Shown piece by piece: positions 26,743-36,679 of a stretch of DNA of 64,000 nt. The DNA is taken from the NCBI RefSeq assembly GCF_008801935.1, contig NZ_VZOT01000005.1, forward strand, positions 248,001 to 312,000, written 5' to 3'. Under the pieces are notes generated by a model. That model did no database searches and was not told where the DNA came from. It saw only the letters and a list, made by a program, of their open reading frames with translations. A program made the translations under genes and the position numbers. This DNA comes from Comamonas kerstersii (GTDB lineage Bacteria > Pseudomonadota > Gammaproteobacteria > Burkholderiales > Burkholderiaceae_C). Position 1 is the first letter of the stretch; the number at the start of each line of letters is the position of its first letter.

Positions 26743-28647
26743 ATGAGTGCCTCTGGCCTGCTGGCCCAATTGCTCAACGGACTGGCCAGTGCTTCGTCAC
26801 TGTTTCTGGTGTCCGTGGGCCTGTCTCTGATTTTTGGCGTCACGCGCATCATCAACTTTGCGCATGGCTCCTTCTTCATGCTGGGTGCGTATCTGGCCTT
26901 TTCCAGCGTGGAAATGCTGGAGCCCGTCATCGGCTTCTGGCCTGCGCTGCTGCTCGCGCCACTGGTGTGCGGCGTACTCGGTGCGCTGACGGAAATCGGC
27001 CTGCTGCGCCGCATCTACAAAGCGCCGGAGCTGTTTCAGCTGCTGGCCACGTTTGCGCTGGTGCTGGTGATCAAGGATGCCGCCCTGTGGCTGTGGGGCC
27101 CGGAAGAATTGTTTGGCCCGCGTGCAGCGGGTTTGGAGGGTTCGGTGGAGTTGCTGGGCCGCCAGTTCCCTACCTATGACTTGCTGCTCATCGCCGTGGG
27201 GCCACTCGTGTTGCTGGGCCTGCACCTGCTGCTGACGCGCACCCGCTTTGGCACGCTGGTGCGCGCCGCCACGCAGGACCGCGAAATGGTGGGCGCACTG
27301 GGTGTGAACCAGGCCTGGCTGTTCACGGCCGTGTTTGCGCTGGGCGCGCTGCTCGCAGGCCTGGCAGGCGCCTTGCAGCTGCCGCGCGAACCCGCCAGTC
27401 TGGAGATGGACATGACCACCATTGGCGCAGCCTTTGTCGTGGTGGTGGTAGGTGGTATGGGCAGCATTCCGGGTGCCTTTATTGCGGCGCTCTTGATTGC
27501 GGAAATCAAGGCCGTGTGCATCTGGCTGGGCGTGCAGGAGATCGCAGGCGTGGAAGTCTCTTTTTCCAAGCTCACGCTGGTGGTGGAGTTTCTGGTGATG
27601 GCCGCCGTGCTGGTCTGGCGGCCCTGGGGTCTGATGGGCAAACCGCAAGCTGCTGCACGCCATGCGGGCGCGCCAGAGCAGCCGCTGCGCAGCAGCTCCC
27701 GGCAGGGCCGGGTGGCGTGGCTCGTATTGATCCTCGCCATGGCGGTGCTGCCACTGCTGCTGGATGCCGACAACTACGCCACGGTGCTGCTGACCGACAT
27801 GCTGATTGCCGCGCTGTTTGCGGCCAGCCTGCACTTCATCCTCGGCCCCGGCGGCATGCATTCCTTTGGCCACGCCGCCTACTTTGGCCTCGGTGCCTAT
27901 GGCGCTGCGCTGGCGGTGCGGGCGCTGGATTTGCCGATGGAAGCCGCGCTGTTGTTTGGCCCCCTGGCGGCCGCCGCAGGGGCCTTGCTCTACGGCTGGT
28001 TCTGCGTGCGCCTGAGTGGGGTGTATCTGACCATGCTCACGCTGGCCTTTGCGCAAATCACATGGGCCATTGTGTTCCAGTGGGATGGTTTTACGGGTGG
28101 CAGCAATGGCTTGACCGGCGTATGGCCCAGTGAGTGGGCAGCGGATGGCTCTACGTTCTACTGGCTGGCTTTGGCGCTGTGTGCAGGTGGCATTTACCTG
28201 CTGCGCCGCATGCTGTTTTCACCGCTCGGTTATGCACTGCGTGCAGCGCGTGATTCGGCCCTGCGTGCCGATGCCATGGGGCTGGATGTGCGCCGCATTC
28301 AATGGACGGCCTTTGTGATCGCCGCGGCCTTTGCCGGTGTGGCGGGTGCGCTGTTTGCGTTTTCCAAAGGCAGTGTGGCGCCGGATGCGTTGAGCGTGAC
28401 CAAGAGTGTGGATGGCCTGGTCATGGTGCTGCTGGGCGGCATTCAGACGCTGGCAGGCCCCGTGGTGGGCTCGGCGGCTTTTACCTGGCTGCATGACACC
28501 GTGGCCCGCAATACCGATTACTGGCGCGCCATGATGGGCGGGATTATGTTGGTGCTGGTGCTGCTGTTCCCGCAAGGCATTGCGGGCTTTGCGCAGCAGT
28601 TGCAGGCGCTGCTGGCTTCCAACAAGAAAGCGCAGGTGGCGCCATGA
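26743..28647 (+). CDS. Fused LivH-LivM ABC transporter permease
   Basis: A 634-residue protein containing both permease subunits of a branched-chain amino acid-type importer in one chain. The first half (1-295) is LivH-like, with GLSLIFGVTRIINFAHGSFFMLGAYLAF and VVVVGGMGSIPGAF. A polar linker around 300-330 follows (ARHAGAPEQPLRSSSRQGR). The second half (330-620) is LivM-like, with LHFILGPGGMHSFGHAAYFGLGAYGAA and the EAA-type ADAMGLDVRRIQWTAFVIAAAFAGVAGAL. The 3' end overlaps livG by four bases. Separate livH and livM genes are the normal state. Confidence 0.93.
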   Translation: MSASGLLAQLLNGLASASSLFLVSVGLSLIFGVTRIINFAHGSFFMLGAYLAFSSVEMLEPVIGFWPALLLAPLVCGVLGALTEIGLLRRIYKAPELFQLLATFALVLVIKDAALWLWGPEELFGPRAAGLEGSVELLGRQFPTYDLLLIAVGPLVLLGLHLLLTRTRFGTLVRAATQDREMVGALGVNQAWLFTAVFALGALLAGLAGALQLPREPASLEMDMTTIGAAFVVVVVGGMGSIPGAFIAALLIAEIKAVCIWLGVQEIAGVEVSFSKLTLVVEFLVMAAVLVWRPWGLMGKPQAAARHAGAPEQPLRSSSRQGRVAWLVLILAMAVLPLLLDADNYATVLLTDMLIAALFAASLHFILGPGGMHSFGHAAYFGLGAYGAALAVRALDLPMEAALLFGPLAAAAGALLYGWFCVRLSGVYLTMLTLAFAQITWAIVFQWDGFTGGSNGLTGVWPSEWAADGSTFYWLALALCAGGIYLLRRMLFSPLGYALRAARDSALRADAMGLDVRRIQWTAFVIAAAFAGVAGALFAFSKGSVAPDALSVTKSVDGLVMVLLGGIQTLAGPVVGSAAFTWLHDTVARNTDYWRAMMGGIMLVLVLLFPQGIAGFAQQLQALLASNKKAQVAP

Positions 28648-29408
28648 CGGCCTTGCTGCAAGTGCAGAACATCTGCAAATCCTTTGGCGGCGTGCAGGCC
28701 GTGCGTGAGGTGTCGTTCACGCTGCAAGCCGGTGAAATGCTGGCCCTGATTGGGCCGAACGGCGCAGGCAAATCCACCACCTTCAATATGGTCGGCGGCC
28801 AGCTCACACCCGATTGCGGACAGGTGCTGCTGCACGGCGAAAACATCGCCGGTCTGCCACCGCGCGCCATCTGGCGCAAGGGCGTGGGCCGCACCTTTCA
28901 GATTGCGCAGACCTTTGCCTCGCTCACCGTGGTGGAAAACGTGCAGATGGCGCTGCTCTCACACGACCGCCGCATCTTTGCGTGGTGGCCGCGTGCCAGT
29001 GCCCATCGCCGTGCGGATGCGCTGGCGTTGCTCGATCAAGTGGGCATGGCGGCGCAGGCTGACCGCGCGTGTAGCGAATTGGCCTATGGCGATGTGAAAC
29101 GGGTGGAGCTGGCCATGGCACTGGCACACAACCCGCAGCTGCTGTTGATGGATGAGCCCACGGCCGGCATGGCCCCGGGCGAGCGCGTGGCGCTGATGCA
29201 GCTCACGCGCGATCTGGCGCAGCAGCGCCGCATGGGCGTGCTGTTTACCGAGCACAGCATGGACGTGGTGTTTGGCCAGGCCGACCGCGTGGCCGTGCTG
29301 GTGCGCGGGCAGTTGCTGGCACAAGGCACGCCGCAAGCGGTGCGTGATGACGAACGCGTGCAGCAAGCGTATTTGGGCACTGGACTGGTGCTGGAGAACA
29401 ACCTATGA
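28644..29408 (+). CDS. livG: ABC transporter ATPase, LivG type
   Basis: A 254-residue cytoplasmic ATPase of the branched-chain amino acid importer. Walker A is GPNGAGKST near 37-45, Q-loop VGRTFQIAQTF, Walker B LLLMDEPTAGM near 165, and H-loop LFTEHSMDVVF. The signature reads LAYGDVKRVE rather than LSGGQ, which is normal for the LivG subfamily. It overlaps the fused permease and livF by four bases each, so the three are translationally coupled. Confidence 0.94.
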   Translation: MTALLQVQNICKSFGGVQAVREVSFTLQAGEMLALIGPNGAGKSTTFNMVGGQLTPDCGQVLLHGENIAGLPPRAIWRKGVGRTFQIAQTFASLTVVENVQMALLSHDRRIFAWWPRASAHRRADALALLDQVGMAAQADRACSELAYGDVKRVELAMALAHNPQLLLMDEPTAGMAPGERVALMQLTRDLAQQRRMGVLFTEHSMDVVFGQADRVAVLVRGQLLAQGTPQAVRDDERVQQAYLGTGLVLENNL

Positions 29409-30139
29409 GCAACGCGCCAACACTGCTGCAGGTCGAAGGCCTGAACGCCTGGTATGGGGCGGCGCACATCCTGCATGGCGTGTCGCTCAGTGTGGGCCGT
29501 GGTGAGGTTGTGGCGCTGATGGGCCGCAATGGCGCAGGCAAATCCACCACGCTCAAGGCCATTGCCGGGCTGGTCGAGCGCCGCGATGGAAAAGCGCTTT
29601 TCATGGGCGCCGACATCAGCCGCAAAGCACCGTACCAGATTGCGCGTCTGGGGCTGGGCTATGTGCCTGAAGACCGGCGCATCTTCACCGAGTTGACGGT
29701 GCTGGAGAACCTGAAAGTCGGCCGCCAGAAAGCACGCTGCTGGCCCAGCGGCGAAGCGCTGCCGCACTGGACACCTGAAAAGCTTTTTTCGTTGTTTCCC
29801 AACTTGGGTGAAATGCCGCAACGCCCCGGCGGGCAGATGAGTGGCGGCGAGCAACAGATGCTGACCGTGGCACGCACGCTGATGGGCCAGCCCTATGTGG
29901 TGCTGCTCGATGAACCCTCGGAAGGCGTGGCACCGCTGATCGTGGAGCAGATGGCGAAAACGATTTTGCAGCTCAAGGCACAGGGCATAGGCATTTTGCT
30001 GAGTGAGCAAAACCTGCCGTTTGCGCAGGTGGTGGCTGACCGCGCCTATGTGCTGGAAAAGGGGCAGATTGTGCACAGCGGCAGCATGCAGGAGCTGGCA
30101 GGCAATGCGGCCGTGCGCCAGCAGTACCTCGGCGTGTGA
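29405..30139 (+). CDS. livF: ABC transporter ATPase, LivF type
   Basis: A 244-residue ATPase that pairs with LivG. Walker A is GRNGAGKST near 40-48, YVPEDRRIFTELTV follows, then the signature MSGGEQQML and Walker B VVLLDEPSEGV. The C-terminal half carries LSEQNLPFAQVVADRAYVLEKGQIVHSG. It is the last gene of the operon and is followed by an AGCGCT dyad that may end transcription. Confidence 0.94.
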   Translation: MSNAPTLLQVEGLNAWYGAAHILHGVSLSVGRGEVVALMGRNGAGKSTTLKAIAGLVERRDGKALFMGADISRKAPYQIARLGLGYVPEDRRIFTELTVLENLKVGRQKARCWPSGEALPHWTPEKLFSLFPNLGEMPQRPGGQMSGGEQQMLTVARTLMGQPYVVLLDEPSEGVAPLIVEQMAKTILQLKAQGIGILLSEQNLPFAQVVADRAYVLEKGQIVHSGSMQELAGNAAVRQQYLGV

Positions 30140-30147
30140 AAACGCTT

Positions 30148-30246
30148 TTTCAAAAATCAAAGCAGCCAGCGCTTGTCAGTACGGCATTTCCGATGGTTTT
30201 CTATGTGAAAACCAATGTAGACAAGCGCTGAGCGCTCTTTTTATTG
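30148..30246. repeat. AGCGCT-type interspersed dyad repeat, copy 5
   Basis: CAGCCAGCGCTTGTC and GACAAGCGCTGAGCGCT arms around GGTTTTC-TATGT-GAAAACC. It separates livF from the convergent GST gene and may serve as a terminator, as a T-rich stretch follows. Confidence 0.8.
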
Positions 30247-30271
30247 AAAACGCTTTTGCAGTTTTCCGCCA

Positions 30272-30871
30272 TCAGGCAAACCGGGTCTGCGCCAGCGCCT
30301 CGCGCTGCTCGGCGCTTTGCAGCCAGGCGTGCAGCTGTGGGTAGTCGGCCTGTGGCAGCAGGGCAGGCAGGCGAAACTGCACATAGGCCAGCGCAACGGC
30401 GGTGGCAATCTGGTCGAGCGTCAGCTGCGCCTCCGCAGGTGCTGAAAGCTGCTTTTCAAGCTGTGCGAGGGCGCGGGTGATGGCCGCCAGTCGGCGCTGG
30501 CCCATGACGCTGGCGTCGGCCGCTGCGCCTTCGTACTTGCGCGCAATCACGATGTTGAACGCAGCTTCCATCAGGCCATAGGCCACGCTGGTCTGCGCCA
30601 GCACGCGGCTGATGTGCTGCGCCGGAATCAGGCGCGGGCCGCGGCCCATGTGGTCCAGATACTGCGCAATCAGCAGCGACTCGGCAATGGCCTGCCCATC
30701 GTCCGTGACCAGCACCGGAATGCGGGCCTGCGGGTGCTGGGCGAGCAGGGCGGGGTCGTTGTTCCACGGGTCGCACCAGACCAGCTCCAGCTGATCGGCC
30801 AGACCTTTTTCCAGGGCGACCACACGCGCAACGCGTGCAAACGGAGATGTGGTGTTCAGAAAGAGTTGCAT
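30272..30871 (-). CDS. Glutathione S-transferase
   Basis: A 199-residue GST of the bacterial YfcF/YibF-like group. The N-terminal thioredoxin-like domain begins MQLFLNTTSPFARVARVVALEKGL, with a Ser (SPFA) in the catalytic position. The cis-Pro IPVLV near 51 and the ESLLIAQYLD glutathione-binding motif near 64 are both present. The alpha-helical C-terminal domain runs from about 85. Start ATG 30871 begins this domain; the same frame runs open further upstream through the MFS gene, but that is out of frame with it. The substrate is unknown. Confidence 0.9.
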   Translation of the reverse strand: MQLFLNTTSPFARVARVVALEKGLADQLELVWCDPWNNDPALLAQHPQARIPVLVTDDGQAIAESLLIAQYLDHMGRGPRLIPAQHISRVLAQTSVAYGLMEAAFNIVIARKYEGAAADASVMGQRRLAAITRALAQLEKQLSAPAEAQLTLDQIATAVALAYVQFRLPALLPQADYPQLHAWLQSAEQREALAQTRFA

Positions 30872-30912
30872 GGTGAAAGTCGTAGAAAAAATAAAAGCAG
30901 TCAGCGCAGATT

Positions 30913-32100
30913 TCACGGGCGCTGCAGGCGTTTTTGCCTGGAAAAAACCACCAGCACCGCGCCCAGCAGCAGGGCCGCACTGCCCATGACAAACAGGCTG
31001 CGGTAGCTGCCCGTGCTGGCATAGACATAGGCCATCAGATAGCCCGCCGTGGCCTGCAGCAGTGCAAACGCTGCCGTGGCATAGCCCCACATGCGCTTGT
31101 GCTGTGCAGGGCCAATCAGCTGCATCAGATAGCCCGAGGTAATGGCCGCCATACCAGGCGAGAGCGCTCCCACGACAAAGCCAGAAAGCGCATGGCCTGC
31201 AAAGCTGACCCACAGCAGCGGCAGGCCAATAGCCAGCATCTTGAGCACATAAGCGCAGGTGGTGGTGCGCCACCAGCCCCAGCGTGCGGCGCAAAAGCCC
31301 ACACACAGCGGCCCGACCACGGCACCGAGGCCAAAAAAGGCCCATTGCGTGGCGCCATAGGCCGTGCCCAGCTGCAGCTCACGCGCCAGATAGTCCACCC
31401 AGAACACGGTGTGGGGCACAAAGCCAAATGCGTCGGTGGTGTAGGCCAGAAACACCAGCACCACCGGCAGCGTCCAGAGCGTGGCGACGGGTGCAGGGCT
31501 GGGCGTAGCACCGGGGACTACCGTGATCGGCGCAGGGGCAGGCAGTGCGCGGGCGCTGCGCCAGCCCAGCCACAGTGCCAGCACGCAGATGGCACCCAAG
31601 CCCAGCCATACAGCGCTCAGGCTGTGCTGCGCCAGGCTGGGCACCAGCGTGGCCGAGAGCAGGGCACCCACGCCAATGCCGGAAAACATCATGGGGCCCA
31701 GTGCTGCGCGGCGTGGCTGCGGTGTGGCGGCCATGGCCATCGATGGCCCCAGCACCATGAGTGCAGCCCCGGCAATGCCGGACACCAGCCGCCACACAAA
31801 AAACACGGCCATGGGCTGGGCGATGCAGCAGGCCGCAAAGCTCAGTGCCACGGCGATCCAGCACAGCACCAAGGCGCGCACGCCGCCCAGCCGATCGGCC
31901 AGCGGCGCAGCCGCCAGCGCCCCGATCAGATAGCCCAGCAGATTGGCAGCGCCCAGATAGGCCACCTGCTCACCGCTGAACCAGCCCGCCAGCACCATCT
32001 GCGGCATGAGGGCGGTATAGGCAAAACGGGCCAGGCCCACGCCGCTGAGGGTGGCGAGAAAGCCGGTCAGAAAAAGAGGGAGTTCAGAGCGCTGGATCAC
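30913..32100 (-). CDS. YbfB/YjiJ-family MFS transporter
   Basis: A 395-residue major facilitator of the YbfB/YjiJ group with twelve hydrophobic helices. The N-terminus LPLFLTGFLATLSGVGLARFAYTALMPQM is characteristic. Loop motif LADRLGGVRALV after helix 2 fits the MFS signature. The substrate is unknown; members are thought to export small compounds or sugars. The GST gene lies 41 bases downstream on the same strand, so co-transcription is possible. A LysR gene diverges from it and may control it. Confidence 0.88.
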   Translation of the reverse strand: MIQRSELPLFLTGFLATLSGVGLARFAYTALMPQMVLAGWFSGEQVAYLGAANLLGYLIGALAAAPLADRLGGVRALVLCWIAVALSFAACCIAQPMAVFFVWRLVSGIAGAALMVLGPSMAMAATPQPRRAALGPMMFSGIGVGALLSATLVPSLAQHSLSAVWLGLGAICVLALWLGWRSARALPAPAPITVVPGATPSPAPVATLWTLPVVLVFLAYTTDAFGFVPHTVFWVDYLARELQLGTAYGATQWAFFGLGAVVGPLCVGFCAARWGWWRTTTCAYVLKMLAIGLPLLWVSFAGHALSGFVVGALSPGMAAITSGYLMQLIGPAQHKRMWGYATAAFALLQATAGYLMAYVYASTGSYRSLFVMGSAALLLGAVLVVFSRQKRLQRP

Positions 32101-32196
32101 GATGGTGGTCTATGGTGAATGCTGGCAGATTAGGCCCTTGTGTGCATCATGTCTAATGATTCAAAATGAAGTTCATCATCTTGTTTTGTGATCAAC

Positions 32197-33087
32197 ATGC
32201 AGCTCAAATCTCTGCGCATCTTTGAAGCCGTCAGCAGCACCGGCAGTTTTGGTGCGGCGGCCCAGCGCCTGCACACGGTGCAGTCCAATGTCACGGCCCA
32301 CATCAAAAAGCTTGAGGACGAGCTGCAGGTGCAGCTGATAGCGCGCAGCAGCACGCCGGTGCGGCTCACGCCTGCAGGCCACACCCTGCTGCCGCATGCC
32401 CAACGCCTGCTGCAAGCCCATGATGTGGCCTGTGCCCTGTTTGCCGGGGAGGCGCCTCCGTCGGGCCGTCTGCGCATTGGGGCCATGGAAAGCACGGCCG
32501 CCCTGCGCCTGCCCAGCGTATTGGCGCAGCTGTATCAGGACTGCCCGGACATTGACTTGCAGCTGCGCACCGGGCCCTCAGGCGCCTTGCTGGAGGAGCT
32601 GCAGCAGGGGCAGCTGGATTGCGCTTTTGTAGCGGGCCAGCCGCCGCACCCGCGCTGGTGGTCGCATGCGGTGTTTCAGGAGGAGCTGGTCTTGGTCAGC
32701 CGCACGCCGCTGCAGCAGCTGCCTGCGCCGGAAGTGCTGCTGCGCACCCCGTTTCTGGCCTTTCGCCAGAGCTGCAGCTACCGCCAGCGTATTGAGCTGC
32801 TGCTGGCCAGCCAGGGCATTACGGGCGCACGCATCATGGAGATGGGCTCGCTGGACGCCATTCTGGGCTGCGTGGCCGCAGGCATGGGCTTTGCGCTCAT
32901 GCCGCATGCGCTGATGCAGACCCAGCTGCCCCGCTTTGCCGTGCATTGCCTGCAGCTTCCGCAGCCGCTGCGCAGCGAGATTGCCGTGATTGATACCTGG
33001 CTGGTAGCGCCGGAGCAAGTGGCCTGGTCGCCGCAGCTGCATGCGCTGGTGGGCAAGCTGGTACAGACGGAACTTCAGCCCGTCTGA
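32197..33087 (+). CDS. LysR-family transcriptional regulator
   Basis: A 296-residue LysR regulator. The HTH lies at residues 1-60 (MQLKSLRIFEAVSSTGSFGAAAQRLHTVQSNVTAHIKKLEDEL). TVQSNVTAHI identifies it with the PutR/CysL-like branch that often controls exporters. It diverges from the MFS gene with a 96-base gap, so it is a likely regulator of the MFS-GST pair. ATG 32197 was chosen over GTG 32188. The 3' end overlaps the yifB stop by 13 bases. Confidence 0.9.
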   Translation: MQLKSLRIFEAVSSTGSFGAAAQRLHTVQSNVTAHIKKLEDELQVQLIARSSTPVRLTPAGHTLLPHAQRLLQAHDVACALFAGEAPPSGRLRIGAMESTAALRLPSVLAQLYQDCPDIDLQLRTGPSGALLEELQQGQLDCAFVAGQPPHPRWWSHAVFQEELVLVSRTPLQQLPAPEVLLRTPFLAFRQSCSYRQRIELLLASQGITGARIMEMGSLDAILGCVAAGMGFALMPHALMQTQLPRFAVHCLQLPQPLRSEIAVIDTWLVAPEQVAWSPQLHALVGKLVQTELQPV

Positions 33088-34559
33088 CGCAGCAGTGCCC
33101 GGCGGTACTGCATGGCTTCGGCCACATGGGCGCTGGCAATGCGTTCACTGCCTGCCAGATCCGCAATCGTGCGCGCCACACGCAGCGCGCGGTGGGTGGC
33201 GCGGGCACTCCACCCCAGTTTGTCCGCCGCCTTGCGCAGCAGCTCGGTGGCGGCGGCATCGAGCTGCACATGCTGGTCCAGCGCTTCGCCCTGCAGCACC
33301 CGGGCGCGGATGGCGGCGCTGGGTTCACCCGCAGTCTGGGCCAGCAGCTCCTGCGACGGCAGGGCAGGCACTTCCACATGCAGATCAATGCGGTCGAGCA
33401 ATGGGCCGCTGAGCTTGGCCTGATAACGTGCCACCTGCTCGGGCGTGCAGCGGCAGCTGCGCTGCGTGCTGCCCCAGAAGCCACAGGGGCAGGGGTTCAT
33501 GGCCGCAATCAATTGAAAGCGGGCGGGGAAGGTGGTGCTGTGGGCCGCACGGGCAATGGTGATGCGCCCGGTCTCCAGCGGCTCGCGCAGGGCTTCGAGT
33601 GCGCTGCGGCTGAACTCGGGAAACTCATCCAGAAACAGCACGCCGTGGTGGGCATAGGAAATCTCGCCAGGCTTGGGCGGTGAGCCACCCCCGACCAGTG
33701 CCACGGCACTGGCCGTATGGTGCGGGCTGCCCGTGGGGCGCTGGCCCCAGCGCTCAGGGGCAAAGCGTCCGCCCAGACTGGCAATGGCTGCGCTCTCCAG
33801 TGCTTCGGTAGACGTCATGGGCGGCAGCAGTCCGGCAAAGCGCTGCGCCAGCATGGATTTGCCACTGCCCGGCGGGCCCACCAGCAGCAGGCCGTGCGCG
33901 CCAGCGGCGGCAATTTCCAGCGCGCGTCGGGCCTGCAGCTGGCCTTTGACATCGGCCATGTCCAGCATGTCCGGCACATGCTGGGCAGCCTGCGGCTGCA
34001 TACGTTGCCAGCCGGTGGACGGTGGTGCGTCCCTTGCGCTGTCTGGCAGCAATTGCTGCACCACATCGAGCAAATGCTGTGCACCATAGACCTCGATCTG
34101 CGTGGCCCAGGCGGCTTCGCGCGCACTCTCCGTGGGCAGCACAAAGCGCAGCGGTGGTTCCTGCGTGCCCATGGCCAGTGCCGTAGCCAGCGCGCCGCGC
34201 ACCGGGCGCAGCTCGCCGGACAGCGACAGCTCTCCGGCAAATTCCCAGCCCTGGAGCTTGCGTGCATCAATCTGGCCGCTGGCGGCAAGGATGCCCAGCG
34301 CAATCGGCAGGTCAAAGCGGCCGGAATCCTTGGGTAGGTCGGCGGGGGCCAGGTTCACCGTGATGCGCTTGTTGCCGGGGTATTCCAGGCCGCTGTTGGC
34401 AATCGCACAGCGCACGCGCTCTCGGGCTTCGCGCACTTCCAGATCGGCCAGGCCGACCAGGTTGAGGGCTGGCAATCCATTGGCCAGATGCACTTCCACA
34501 GTGACCTGCGGGGCCTGCAGACCCATCAAGGCGCGGCTTTGTACACACGCCAGAGACAT
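33075..34559 (-). CDS. YifB/ComM-family Mg-chelatase-like AAA+ ATPase
   Basis: A 494-residue AAA+ protein of the ComM/YifB family. ComM is a hexameric helicase that helps branch migration of incoming single-stranded DNA in natural transformation. The N-terminal domain (1-190) resembles a Lon-protease fold without protease function. The AAA+ core has Walker A LVGPPGSGKSML near 224-235 and Walker B GVLFLDEFPEF near 310, followed by a Cys-rich NPCPCGFWGSTQRSCRC near 370. The C-terminal helices end in AMQYRRAL. It stands alone, divergent from glnK. Confidence 0.95.
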   Translation of the reverse strand: MSLACVQSRALMGLQAPQVTVEVHLANGLPALNLVGLADLEVREARERVRCAIANSGLEYPGNKRITVNLAPADLPKDSGRFDLPIALGILAASGQIDARKLQGWEFAGELSLSGELRPVRGALATALAMGTQEPPLRFVLPTESAREAAWATQIEVYGAQHLLDVVQQLLPDSARDAPPSTGWQRMQPQAAQHVPDMLDMADVKGQLQARRALEIAAAGAHGLLLVGPPGSGKSMLAQRFAGLLPPMTSTEALESAAIASLGGRFAPERWGQRPTGSPHHTASAVALVGGGSPPKPGEISYAHHGVLFLDEFPEFSRSALEALREPLETGRITIARAAHSTTFPARFQLIAAMNPCPCGFWGSTQRSCRCTPEQVARYQAKLSGPLLDRIDLHVEVPALPSQELLAQTAGEPSAAIRARVLQGEALDQHVQLDAAATELLRKAADKLGWSARATHRALRVARTIADLAGSERIASAHVAEAMQYRRALLRQTG

Positions 34560-34561
34560 AG

Positions 34562-35107
<546 letters not shown>

Positions 35108-35133
35108 AGCAACCATTTATGCGAGAGACTGAC

Positions 35134-36486
35134 ATGAAGAAAATGCTTCCTGCACTGTCTGTTGGCCTGGGCCTGCTGGGCGCCGCCACAGGTGCTCTGG
35201 CCCAAGAAGCTGCACCGGTTGTTGAGGCCGCTGCACAGGTGACTTCGGCGGTAGAAACTGCTGCTGCCACGATCGATTCCGGCGACACCGCCTGGATGCT
35301 GACCTCCACCATGCTGGTGATTCTGATGATCATCCCCGGCCTGGCACTGTTCTACGGCGGCCTGGTGCGCTCCAAGAACATGCTGTCCGTGCTGGCACAG
35401 GTGTTCACCATCTTCTCGCTGATCACCGTACTGTGGGCCGTCTACGGCTTCTCGCTGACCTTCGGTGGCGAAGGCAAGTTCTACGGTGACTTCAGCAAGC
35501 TGTTCCTGTCTGGCATCACGCCTGACACCGTATCGTCTGCGCTGAGCACGATTCCTGAGTTCGTCTTCGTGGCCTTCCAGTCCACTTTTGCTGCCATTAC
35601 CGTGGCGCTGATCGTGGGTGCCTTTGCAGAGCGTACCAAGTTCTCGGCCGTGATGATCTTCTCCGTGCTGTGGTTCACCTTCAGCTACATCCCCATGGCC
35701 CACATGGTGTGGGGCGGTGGCCTGATGGCAGAAGACGGTGCGCTGGACTTTGCCGGTGGTACCGTGGTGCACATCAACGCCGCTGTGGCCGGTCTGGTGG
35801 GTGCCTACATGGTGGGCAAGCGCCTGGGCTTTGGCAAGGAGGCCCTGCCTCCACACAGCCTGACCCTGACCATGGTCGGTGGTGCCCTGCTGTGGGTGGG
35901 CTGGTTCGGCTTTAACGCCGGTTCCGCAGGAGCTGCCAACGGCGGCGCTGGTCTGGCCTTCATCAACACCATCCTGGCAACGGGCGCTGCTGCTGTGGCG
36001 TGGATGGTGGCTGAGACCCTGCACAAGGGCAAGGCTTCCATGCTGGGCGTGGTCTCCGGTGCCGTGGGCGGCCTGGTGACCATCACTCCCGCAGCTGGCT
36101 TTGTGGGCCCCATGGGTTCCATCGTCATGGGTTTGATCGCTGGCCCTCTGTGCCTGTGGGGTGTGTCTGGCCTGAAGCGCATGCTGAAGGTGGACGACGT
36201 GTGCGACGTGTTCGGCGTGCACGGTGTGGGCGGCATCCTGGGCGCCATCCTGACCGGTGTGTTCTGCGCTGCCAGCTTGGGTGGTGTCGAGCCCGAGGGC
36301 TACAACATGGCCTCTCAAGTCTGGGTGCAGTTCAAGAGCGTGATCATCACCATCGTCTGGTGCGGTGTGGTCTCCTTCATCTGCTACAAGGTGGCCGACA
36401 TTCTGGTGGGTCTGCGTGTCTCCGAAGATGCAGAGCGCGAAGGTCTGGACATCACCACCCACGGCGAATCTGCCTACAACCGTTAA
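35134..36486 (+). CDS. amtB: Ammonium transporter
   Basis: A 450-residue Amt/Rh-family channel protein. A signal peptide (MKKMLPALSVGLGLLGAATGALA) is followed by eleven predicted helices. The twin histidines of the pore are in TVVHINAA near 212 and VHGVGG near 363; the Phe gate and the GLALFYGGLVRSKN entry motif are seen. It imports ammonium/ammonia under nitrogen shortage and is blocked by GlnK. ATG 35134 is preferred to ATG 35119 because the signal peptide starts there. It is followed by a strong terminator. Confidence 0.97.
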   Translation: MKKMLPALSVGLGLLGAATGALAQEAAPVVEAAAQVTSAVETAAATIDSGDTAWMLTSTMLVILMIIPGLALFYGGLVRSKNMLSVLAQVFTIFSLITVLWAVYGFSLTFGGEGKFYGDFSKLFLSGITPDTVSSALSTIPEFVFVAFQSTFAAITVALIVGAFAERTKFSAVMIFSVLWFTFSYIPMAHMVWGGGLMAEDGALDFAGGTVVHINAAVAGLVGAYMVGKRLGFGKEALPPHSLTLTMVGGALLWVGWFGFNAGSAGAANGGAGLAFINTILATGAAAVAWMVAETLHKGKASMLGVVSGAVGGLVTITPAAGFVGPMGSIVMGLIAGPLCLWGVSGLKRMLKVDDVCDVFGVHGVGGILGAILTGVFCAASLGGVEPEGYNMASQVWVQFKSVIITIVWCGVVSFICYKVADILVGLRVSEDAEREGLDITTHGESAYNR

Positions 36487-36527
36487 AAGACGGTCTGGAA
36501 TCTCTGTTCCCATCTACGTGTAGTGTG

Positions 36528-36552
36528 GCCGCCCTTCGGGGCGGCTTTTTTT
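36528..36552 (+). terminator. Terminator of glnK-amtB
   Basis: GCCGCCC-TTCG-GGGCGGC hairpin followed by seven T, 42 bases after the amtB stop. Confidence 0.92.
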
Positions 36553-36679
36553 ATGCCTGCACACTGCTGTCAGGTAGTGCGACATGGAAGGGCGTGCTTG
36601 GTTTTCACAAGTACCATTCAAAAAAATCACAACGACACACACCCTCCAATTGCCAGAGACAAGGCTAGGATTGAGCGCC

